A stretch of DNA of 64,000 nucleotides from assembly GCA_021014325.1 (NCBI GenBank), contig CM037467.1:186001-250000 (forward strand), given 5' to 3'. Made by a program: the position numbers and the translations under genes. The first letter of the stretch is position 1, and every line of letters begins with the position of its first letter. Of the stretch, positions 55,701 to 64,000 are shown in pieces. Below the pieces are notes generated by a model. It was not told the DNA's origin. It did no database searches and saw nothing but the letters and a program-made list of their open reading frames with translations. The stretch comes from Plazaster borealis (taxonomy: Eukaryota > Echinodermata > Asteroidea > Forcipulatida > Labidiasteridae).

Positions 55701-58700
55701 TGATCACATTCATCATTTCAACCTGTCCGACGTGTTCCAGTCAGCATACAAGCCTTTCCATGGGACAGAAGCTGCACTAGTCCGTGTGAGCAACGATATT
55801 CTTTCTGCAATGGACAATGGTAACCTAACAGCACTAGTCCTGCTAGACTTGAGTGCTGCCTTTGACACTGTTGATCACAACATCCTTCTCTCTCGGCTCC
55901 AGAATCACCTTGGCATAGAGGACACAGCTCTACAATAGAACTCAGCATGTATGTATTGGCACCGCAATATCAGACCCTGTTGTTTTGAACTACTCTGTGA
56001 CATCATCCTGAAATTTAATCTGAATTACCATGTGTACGCAGACGACACTCAGCTATACATCACGTTAAATCTTCTCAAGAAAACGCCAATGCATCTATTG
56101 CAAGACTTGAGAAATGCATCCAAGAGATTCGACGTTGGACACAACAAAACTTCCTGAAGTTAAATGATGATAAGACAAAGTTCCTTCTATTTCAGTTAAC
56201 AAAGGTTTCAGTTCCATACATTTCCATCGGTGATGCTCGGATAGCTCCGCGCTGCAAGCGGAACTTAGGGGTTATTTTTGATTCATCGATGACACTTCAA
56301 CCACACATCAACAACACTGTCATCATATCACATCAGGAATATTGGTAAGATGGTCATTCATGCATTTGTTACTTTCCTTGACAACAAAGCAATGCTCTTC
56401 TCTACAGTCTTCCTAACCAGATTTCCCGTCTTCAACGCCTCAAAAATACCGCTGCCCGCATTGTGACACTGTCTAGAAAATCCTGTTCTATCACCCCCAT
56501 TCTGAAACAACTACATTGGCTCCCTATCTCTCAACGAATCATCTTCAAGCTGATGCTCATTGTCCACAAAGCACTTAATGGCAAGGCTCCCCACTATATT
56601 TCTGAACTACTTCAAGTTTACACTCCATCAAGGAATCTTCGATCAAGTTCCATGCTTCTCCTCGTTGAACCCAAGTCTCGACACTCATGGGGTGACAGGT
56701 CTTTTATCTGGAACTCTCTACCGCTTAATCTTAGATCTTGTTTTTGTACCACAAAATTCAAATCTCTTCTCAAAACTTATCTTATGTCACAGGTTTTCAA
56801 GGACTATTATCAATGACAATGATTGATCAGAAAATGAAGAACATTACCGGAAAATTCAACAAGGACTCCTATAATAATTAATTTGACATTACCGTTACAC
56901 TGGACTCAAAACCTCCCCCTCCTTACTCAAAACTCCTTAATGGCTGCTAGATATCACTCATTCTAACAAATACTGGACACAAGCCTCACTATGAGTCCCT
57001 TCAACTTGTGTATTATAAAATCAACATGGCTACTTTTGAATATTGCAGCATCTCTCAGTAAAAGTTACCTCAATTCTAGAGATGCAAGCGTCTAGTTCCT
57101 TGTCTTCTCCATACTCTGATCTATAAGCTCCGCTAACCATTCGATCAACAGCAACATGACGAGAGAAGACTTTTTCCATCGCATCTGAAATCTCACCCAC
57201 ACTGCATCGTAAACGAGCTGCCTGTAAATCACAATACACAGTGACAGTGTCTGTAAATATTTAGAGTCAAAGCAAAGTGATTCTATCAGAGTAAATCTAC
57301 ATAAAAATAAGTGGCATCAAACTACGATCAGTGATTTTAAGACTGATCACTATATTCCAACTGAAAGGCCTGAGGACATGTGTTCTCCCTACATACAAAA
57401 GCTCCTACATCTGAATATCCAAAAATTAAGAAGCCAAGTTCAAGCACCACATCAAGAACTTACCCATTCAACCTCTTGCAACCACAAAACTCCATATAGT
57501 ATATAAGTTTTGATTTGACAACCATGAAACTCCATATAGTATATAAGTTTTAATTTGACAACCATGAAACTCCATATAATATACAAGTTTTGATTTGACA
57601 ACCATCAGGATTCTCCCAATGCACAAGCTAGCGTATCTGGCCGATACGCAAGAATTTCGGCCGATACGCAGTATAAGTCTGGATTCCCAACTTACATTGA
57701 CACACTTTTCCAGAAGGTTTCCGTCTCCAGTCTGAGCACATTCAGTCAACTCATCCAATGCTTGCTGTGCCTGAAACAAGATCAATAGATTTCATCCTTA
57801 TCAATCTGCAAAGATTGTTTTGTGTTTCAATAGATGTTAAGCTTGCATTTCACCCATACACCAATGTGTGTTAAACTTGTGGAGTTTGTGTTTCATTTCT
57901 TTGTAAATAAAGACAAGCAAATACCAGGCAGCTAGGAAATGAAATATCACCAACTAATACACATGTTCCCTTATTAACCTTTGCACAGTTTGAGTACACA
58001 CTGTAGTGAAGATGATCATTTCTACAACAAAGTTAGCAATATTGATATGATTTATTGTTTAACTCACAGCGGTCTGGTTCCTGGTCTCTCTGATAATTCT
58101 TAGCTTCTCAATCTGTTGTTCTCGTACCATAGTATTATCAATAGCAAGCACCTCTATGGGATCTTCTTCTTGTAGCTGATATTTATTGACTCCAACAATT
58201 ACCTCTGAAGTCAAACATTAAAAACAATTCACACATTTTATTCTCATACAATATGACTAAGGTTACTATTTCAAATCTTGGGCAAAGTCATTATGACTTA
58301 GTTGAGGTACCATACCTTGTCTTGAGTCAATGCGAGCTTGTCGTTTAGCCGCACATTCTTCAATCTTGAGTTTAGGATAACCTTCTGCAACAGCTTTAGC
58401 CATCCCTCCCATCTCTTCAATCTGAGATAAACAGAGATATCCTTTTTGATCAAATTTCTTCCAAAACAAGGTATTTTCAAATTTCAGCAAAAACTCCCTG
58501 CAGTTTCTAGCCACCAACCCTAACCCTAACAAACAATTCCTTCAAAAAACAAAGGCTAAGACTATTCTCTTATGAAGTATAAGAGTGGCCGAGCTGTTAT
58601 GAGCGCCGGACTCAAGCTCTGGTGTTTCTGATCAGCAGAGTGTGGGTTCGAGTTCCGGTCTTGGCAAGTTGTGTCCTTGAGCAAGATACTTTATCATTAT

Positions 58701-61700
58701 TGCTTTGTCCTTTGGATGGGCGTTAAGCCATAGGTCCTGTGTACTAGGATTGGTAGTTCACGTAAAAGAACCCAGAACACTTATCGTCGAAGAGTAGGGG
58801 TTTCTGGTTCACATAGCAAGCACCCTTGTTTACAGGTTTCCTCAGGCTTGCGAGTTACAGAGATTAAGTTCACTATGAGGCATCCTTGGTTTAATTACCA
58901 GAAATATATAATAATAATAATAAAATCAATTTCTAACCTCATTGATGATTTTCTTGGCCTCGTCATACATATCATCAGTCAGGCTCTCCATCATGAAGGA
59001 CCCTCCCCATGGGTCAGCCACCTGAGTATAGATGCCACAAAACAAATGGTGTTAAGCAAGAATCCAGGAAACTTCAAGATGAGTTATAGGTGTTCTTCAT
59101 AATTCTCTCAGTACAACCTTGTAAACAAATGGTGTTAAACAAGAATCCAGGAAACTTCAAGATGAGTGATCATAGCTTAAGATCAACTTAGTTGTTATAG
59201 GTGTTCTTCATAATTCTCTCAGTACAACCTTGTAAAAAAATGGTGTTAAACAAGAATCCAGGAAAAGTGACATATGTGAATGGCCTAAGGTAGTCACTAC
59301 TTTCATACTTTCCAAAGGGAGCTATTTTACTTGCATTCCTTAAACTGAAAACTGAATGCCCACTCAGTTATTAACGTCTTCATGAAATCACTTGTGTCAG
59401 AATTGTAACGTATTGCACCAAGGCTTGTTGTTGGCTTACATTCGGGATGCCACTCTCTTCTTGGAGTACAATCTGTGTGTTTCTTGCAATCCTAGCACTC
59501 TTGACTGTTGGTAACCCTAAAGCTTCATCAAAGGAATTTGTATGAAGAGACTGGGTACCACCAAACACAGCAGCCATGGCTTCTATAGTTGTTCGAATCA
59601 CATTGTTATACGGATCCTGTTAAAAATGAATAAAATGCAATTTGATTTCGAATACACTAAAAGATAATGTTTTAAGCCATAACACAGTCAAGAATGGATT
59701 CAAAGACTATTAGACAGCAAATATTTTACAAATGTGCAAGTGAACTACAACCTCAAACAATTGAAGATCACAATTACAACTGAACAATTAATTATTGTAA
59801 ATTAGATTACTCACTTGTTCTGTGAGAGACCACCCAGATGTCTGAGAATGACACCTGAGTATCTCTGATTTAGGGTTCTTGGGTTTGAAGTTGTCTCTAA
59901 TCATATGGGCCCAAAGACGTCTTGCTGCTCGCATCTTGGCAATCTCCATGTAGAAGTTCATCCCAATAGCCCAGAAAAATGACAGACGAGGAGCAAATGC
60001 ATCTATGTCCATACCAGCTGATAGTCCTATACACCGGAAACATAACAATATTATGATAGCGGGATTACACCAACCTAACTAAGTTTACATTCATTATGAT
60101 AACAATGCTTGTAATTTTCTGTGGTTTTTTGTTTTCCCATCACTGGCAGCAATTTATTTATTAATTCTGGTTGTGAAGCCAAGGATTCTAAGAAAAGCGA
60201 ACTTAATCACTCTACTAACCAAGAACCCCATGAAGAGAAGATAAAGAAGGAAGTTTCAGTTTTAGATGTGGGAGGAAAACCCTAGAGAATTATTCCAGGG
60301 AAAAACCCACGAAATCAGGTGGGGACTGAAGACCCAATCCACATAGTGCCCCCGGCATGATTCGACCCGGGTTCCTAGAGGTGGAAGGCGAGGACAGATA
60401 CCACTACGCCACTGGACTGCTGCAATCTACAATTCCTTAATTTTTATCACAATGATTTATCAAAGGTAGAAATGGTCTAGCCCTGTTTTGCTGATGAGAA
60501 TATACAATTTAAATTACTTTTACACACACACACACACTGGGAAAAATAGTCAAGACTGAATTGAAATACCTGTTCTGCAATATTCAAGTCCATTTGCTAA
60601 GGTAAAGGCCATCTCCAAGATGGTATCTGCTCCTGCCTCTTGAAGATGGTATCCAGATATTGAGATCGAGTTGAATTTGGGCATGTGCTGAAGAAAACAA
60701 AACATTTGACAGCTCACTATCATTCGAATTATGGTAGAAATTAACCTTTTTGTTTCCTTAAAAATGACTCCAATGATGCGCAGAAGATTGAGAAATGCAA
60801 TGGTGTTTTTAAAACTTTTTTACAGCTACTTCAGTATGATTGATAGTAATAATACTGGGTTCTTATATAGTGCTTTACCACACCCCTAGGGGCGTATCAA
60901 AGCGCTCAGTATTTGTTTTTCAACAGGATGAGCAGAGCTATGTTTTGAATTATGATACCCATGTATGTAGCAACTTCTAATGGTTTACAAGGTGCTGTGG
61001 CGCATTGAGCAGCCACTGCCGGAAACACCAGGGCAAACCCCTTCTCTTAGTGATAATGGTAACTGGGTTCTTTTAATTGCATTACACAGCACACTGGACC
61101 TACGGCTTTATGTCCCATCCGAAGGATGAAGCAATAATAGTTAAGTGTTTTGCTTAAGGACACAAGTGTCAAGACCGGGACTCGAACCCACACTCTACTG
61201 ATCAGAAACACCAGAGCTTGAGTCCAGTGCACTTGACCACTCGGCCATGACACGCCACGTGTAGTATTGATACAAATAGCAGTATTGATACAAATATCGC
61301 GATCATAATAATTATGATACAAAGTCAAAAACTTGTTCAGATATTTGAAAATACTTCTAGATGACTTACCTTGGAAGTATAAGTAAAGATGTCCCCAATA
61401 ATGTGCATAGATGGGTCTGGTGGATAGATGTACGTATTACGAACCATAAATTCCTTCAATATATCATTCTGTATTGTGCCTGTCAATAACTCTTGCTTTA
61501 CTCCCTAAGGAAAAAAATGAAAATTAAAAATAACATTGATGCCTCATCTTGCCTTATAACCAAATTGAAAATGCCATCATAACATTTTGAAGAGGAATGT
61601 GGTTTTTTTACCTGTTCTTCAGCAGCGGTGATGAACATTGCCATGACTGGAAGAACAGCTCCATTCATCGTCATGGAAACTGACATCTTATCCAATGGGA

Positions 61701-63853
61701 TTCCATCAAACAACATCTAACAAGTTTGGAATATAAAGGTACAATGTCATGAGATTCACAGTCCCAGATTATTCATCATGCAGAGGACGACTTTGTTTGA
61801 TTCCCTGAATGATAGTATGAGCAAATCCCTAATAATCAATATATAGAACAGGGACCAGTCTATTTCACAAACATATTTATTTGTATATGTATGGAAAAAA
61901 CATATTGAATATGTACTGCTGTAACGAATGACATAAATTGCCACCTTACCTTCATATCTTCAACTGTATCTATGGCAACACCTGCCATACCGACATCACC
62001 ATGGACACGAGGATTATCAGAATCATACCTTGGTGTAAAAAGCCAAAAAGTAATAAGCTAAAATGATGTAGAGTGACATACAATAGTACAGTGAGAAACA
62101 ATTGAGGCAAGTGTAAAGAGGTACAGTGAGAAACAATGACATACATGTACAAAACGGATACAGTGAGATAACATTAGGTACATTGAGGTGTATACTAGGC
62201 ACAGTTTTTCGATCGCTCATGTACATGACGTGCGGATATGAAGTAACCAGATAGTCAAGTGATGAACAACAATGTCTTGAACCAAGACTAGGCTAGACAA
62301 TGCTTGTAAGTCTTGCTTGTATTCAGGCATTTCTGTGAATCTTAGGTTCCCACATACATTGCTTTAACCTTAAATGGCCCATGACTGGCACAGCCTATTA
62401 AAGAAAGAACAGGAGGTGAGAGCATACCCTCTATGGGTAGGGTTAGGATAAGAAGGAGGTGAGAGCATACCCTCTATGGGTAGGGTTAGGGTTAGGTGAG
62501 AGCATACCCTCTATGGGTAGGGTTAGGATAAGAAGGAGGTGAGAGCATACCCTCTATGGGTAGGGTTAGGATAAGAAGGAGGTGAGAGCATACCCTCTAT
62601 GGGTAGGGTTAGGATAAGAAGGAGGCGAGAGCATACCCTCTATGGGTAGGGTTAGGATAAGAAGGAGGTGAGAGCATACCCTCTAAGGGTAGGGTTAGGA
62701 TAAGAAGGAGGTGAGAGCATACCCTCTATGGGTAGGGTTAGGGTTAGGTGAGAGCATACCCTCTATGGGTAGGGTTAGGATAAGAAGGAGGTGAGAGCAT
62801 ACCCTCTATGGGTAGGGTTAGGGTTAGGTGAGAGCATACCCTCTATGGGTAGGGTTAGGATAAGAAGGAGGTGAGAGCATACCCTCTATGGGTAGGTAGG
62901 TCAAACGCCACACTCAATCCCTGCTGTCCTGCCTTGATGTTTTCTCTATAAAACCTGTTACTCTCTTCCACTGTGCTGAAACCTGCATACTAGCAGCAGA
63001 CAAAAAGAAATAAAACTAGATTAAGTTGATACTCATTCACTGAATATGAGTTTAATCTAAATTGAGTAAGTTAATCAGAAATTTCAAATTGAGTTTGTCA
63101 GTTCCCTCACCTGTCTAATTGTCCATGGTCTCTGTGTATACATTGTGGGGTAGGGGCCTCTCGTAAAAGGGAATTTACCGGGTAGCTCCTCATCATGTTT
63201 TGCAGTGTCTTGCCTTGTGTACAGAGGTTTAATGTTGACACCCTAAAAAAATGTACAAAGTCTTTGATAATGAACTTTTAATTGCTACTCTCAATCAATG
63301 AGTCAATGTTCTCTTTGTTTGTACTATTGGGACAATTAGAGGTTAAGTGGTGTGAGTGAGATTGGTCCCTAATGAAATCAGAAAAACTAACTGGTATGAT
63401 GATGATCATTATCATCCAGTGAATACAGGCTTCTTACTTAGAAGCTGGATGCTCCCGGAGGATTACTGTACTGTGGGTGCAAAGCAGAAAGTGGTGGTGC
63501 TAAGGTTGAAGTGCAAGTAAAAACGGCTGCATCCAATTTAATGGAGGGACAAGGGCTTCAGCCGGCTCCTGAAGATTGCCAGGGATTGTGCCGATATGAC
63601 TGAGGCAGGAAGAGAATTCCACAGGCAGATGACATTTGGGAAGAAGCTCTGTTGATAGGTCTGGAATTCTATTGGGTAGAATGTACTTCTTCAACAATAC
63701 ATTACTTACCTCTGGTGTCCGCCATGTGAGTTTTTCTTCAGGGTCGGCCCCCCTCAGTTGTTTCTTGGCAAGCTCCGCCCATTCTTCATGTAAAGGTTCA
63801 CGACTGATGTACCTCAGTGGCACATGATTACATGAGATAGATGGGAATATTGT
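52755..63853 (-). CDS. MMUT: Methylmalonyl-CoA mutase, mitochondrial, lacking only the N-terminal exon
   Basis: Eighteen exons: 63710-63853, 63111-63242, 62883-62989, 61950-62028, 61612-61716, 61370-61504, 60570-60687, 59815-60026, 59440-59616, 58938-59021, 58316-58421, 58068-58204, 57696-57770, 57069-57221, 54789-54929, 54020-54147, 53219-53307 and 52755-52837. They join in frame to 734 residues and a stop (human is 750). The presequence exon lies beyond the right edge. The substrate-barrel motifs [43 protein letters not shown] and [20 protein letters not shown] are intact. The C-terminal B12 domain has DGHDRG (the DxHxxG cobalt-ligand motif), [10 protein letters not shown] and GGVIPPQDY. 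It converts methylmalonyl-CoA to succinyl-CoA in the matrix (propionate breakdown). Several introns carry repeats. The donor of exon 62883-62989 lies inside a tandem array. Confidence 0.97.
53310..53620. repeat. 14-bp minisatellite abutting an MMUT acceptor
   Basis: About 20 imperfect copies of AGTAGAACAAAAYC run from 53310 to 53620 (variants CATTAGAAC and ATTAAAAC). On the coding strand the unit is GRTTTTGTTCTACT. The array ends directly at the acceptor of exon 53219-53307, whose own last bases CTACTGATTTTACAG look like the repeat's terminal copy. Confidence 0.9.
54269..54682. mobile_element. TTAA-flanked MITE (414 bp), mosaic structure
   Basis: The left end TTAAAGGTAGGGTCATAGATTGGT (first 20 bases TTAAAGGTAGGGTCATAGAT) is matched perfectly over 24 bp by the right end ACCAATCTATGACCCTACCT plus TTAA. 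The left interior (GCAGCTGTTGATAGTATAAT, GAGAAAGGATTCCCTTTGAA) resembles the reverse complement of 52295-52670. The right interior matches 30528-30772. It lies in the MMUT intron between 54929 and 54020. Confidence 0.85.
55007..56820 (+). mobile_element. Degenerate CR1/L2-like LINE, antisense in MMUT
   Basis: Reverse transcriptase pieces in order: a degraded linker region (55040-55420), [20 protein letters not shown] (near 55420), [20 protein letters not shown] (near 55740), [20 protein letters not shown] (near 55845), the active-site box [12 protein letters not shown] (near 56030) and a C-terminal tail with [16 protein letters not shown] and [13 protein letters not shown] (56650-56790). Frames shift several times. 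Sequence between the IEDTALQ stop and the active-site region is missing. It is dead and internally deleted. Confidence 0.88.
57481..57600. repeat. Three 40-bp tandem units
   Basis: Units 57481-57520, 57521-57560 and 57561-57600 each contain AAACTCCATATA and AAGTTTTRATTTGACA, with only a few substitutions. They lie in the MMUT intron between exons 57696-57770 and 57069-57221. Next to them a small near-palindrome GCGTATCTGGCCGATACGC occurs at about 57632-57650. Confidence 0.9.
58588..58925 (+). mobile_element. tRNA-derived SINE (Ser/Leu-like head), copy 1
   Basis: The head has an A-box-like GTGGCCGAGCTGTTATGAG and a B box GGGTTCGAGTTCC about 45 bp on, the spacing of a long-variable-arm tRNA. 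A tRNA-unrelated body follows and a tail of AATAATAATAATAA. The body matches the minus-strand copy at 60842-61257 (TCTGATCAGCAGAGTGTGGG, GGATGGGCGTTAAGCC). It lies antisense in an MMUT intron. Confidence 0.75.
59044..59262. repeat. Three-copy tandem duplication next to an MMUT exon
   Basis: AAATGGTGTTAA-CAAGAATCC begins at 59044, 59127 and 59238 (spacing 83 and 111). The longer spacing comes from an extra 28 bases containing GATCATAGCTTAAGATC. Shared blocks include AGGAAACTTCAAGATGAG, ATAGGTGTTCTTCATAATTC and TCTCAGTACAACCTTGTAAA. The tract starts 22 bp from the acceptor side of exon 58938-59021. Confidence 0.85.
60181..60424 (-). mobile_element. tRNA-like SINE fragment, second family
   Basis: On the minus strand the head reads CAGTGGCGTAGTGGTATCTG (A-box-like) and CCCGGGTCGAATCATG (B-box-like). 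A body follows with GGGGGCACTATGTGGATTGG and TTCCCTGGAATAATTCT. No second copy occurs in the window. Family assignment rests only on the promoter-like boxes. Confidence 0.5.
60842..61257 (-). mobile_element. tRNA-derived SINE (Ser/Leu-like head), copy 2
   Basis: The minus strand begins with CATGGCCGAGTGGTCAAGTG, has the B box GGGTTCGAGTCCCGG, and continues with the same body as 58588-58925 plus further sequence (CTGGTGTTTCCGGCAGTGGC). It ends near a TATTATTAC tail. The A and B boxes are closer to consensus than in copy 1. It is sense-oriented in the MMUT intron between exons 61370-61504 and 60570-60687. Confidence 0.78.
62418..62895. repeat. 43/37-bp minisatellite derived from an MMUT exon end and its 5' splice site
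   Basis: Twelve units start at 62418, 62461, 62498, 62541, 62584, 62627, 62670, 62713, 62750, 62793, 62830 and 62873. Spacings are 43 bp except three of 37 bp, in which GGATAAGAAGGAGGT is replaced by GGGTTAGGT. Each unit holds GAGAGCATACCCTCTATGGG, which on the coding strand is CCCATAGAGG then GTATGCTCTC, the end and donor of MMUT exon 62883-62989. The unit at 62873 is the real exon end. The other eleven extend into the intron. Short units carry GGGTTAGGGTTAGG, a telomere-like motif. Confidence 0.95.
63500..63665 (-). mobile_element. C-terminal tail of a third LINE family
   Basis: The minus strand reads [20 protein letters not shown] and continues [15 protein letters not shown] before a stop. 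This is the conserved end of a CR1/jockey-type reverse transcriptase and differs from the tails at 42250-42575 and 42660-43020. It lies in the MMUT intron between 63710 and 63242, sense to the gene. Confidence 0.7.
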
Positions 63854-64000
63854 CTGTAAACAATTGAAAAACTTGCTTTTTAAATTCCAAATTTCTCACA
63901 TTAACAATTCTGAATTAAAAAACAACCCATGTGTCATGACTGATGGGAACTACAAGCATGTTGTGTAAAGTTAAGGTGGAACAAGAAAATAGTGAGAAAA

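Noticed and set aside
62883..62989. Proline in LPTHRG as damage by array-driven gene conversion
   Set aside because: Human MMUT has alanine here, but I recall proline in some bacterial mutases, so the residue alone is not evidence of damage. Kept only as a side remark.

Overview
This is a piece of an animal nuclear genome. Every gene found is split by GT-AG introns, the spacers are AT-rich, and mobile-element debris is dense. Protein similarity is to deuterostome families. From memory of repeat families (no search was run), the TTAA-flanked element at 52295-52670 and the GGGCCCAATTTCATGG element at 15671-15915 and 49680-49932 look like echinoderm, probably sea-star, repeats. The clade is therefore likely but not proven.

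Layout: 1-18.5 kb holds the 5' end of PARD3 (minus strand; two coding exons separated by a 14-kb intron). 18.5-22.8 kb is intergenic. 22.9-27.0 kb is a complete HCN-family cyclic-nucleotide-gated channel (plus strand, 11 coding exons). 28.9-36.7 kb is a complete NDUFS1 (minus strand, 17 coding exons, 727 aa), with a probable 5'UTR exon ending at 38486. EEF1B2 (plus strand, 6 exons, 230 aa) starts at 38821, so NDUFS1 and EEF1B2 look divergently transcribed. 41.7-43.5 kb is a four-exon CYTH-domain protein (minus). 47.5-48.4 kb is cytochrome c (minus, 2 coding exons), with a probable non-coding first exon and promoter near 50.5 kb. 52.8-63.9 kb is methylmalonyl-CoA mutase (minus, 18 exons, lacking only the N-terminal exon beyond the right edge). 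All exon joins listed here were checked for reading-frame continuity.

Three of the six genes complete or nearly so in the window act in mitochondria: complex I iron-sulphur subunit, cytochrome c, and B12-dependent mutase. PARD3 is a cell-polarity scaffold, the HCN protein a membrane channel, and EEF1B2 a translation factor.

The non-coding DNA is the more unusual part. Tandem repeats have formed directly on splice sites three times: NDUFS1 exon 5 acceptor, MMUT intron array carrying 5' splice-site copies, and MMUT 14-bp array ending at an acceptor. A 937-bp fold-back element with 8-bp target duplications lies in the NDUFS1 5' intron. There are several MITE families, tRNA-derived SINEs, and dead LINE tails from at least three families. 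I saw no convincing new multi-gene system.
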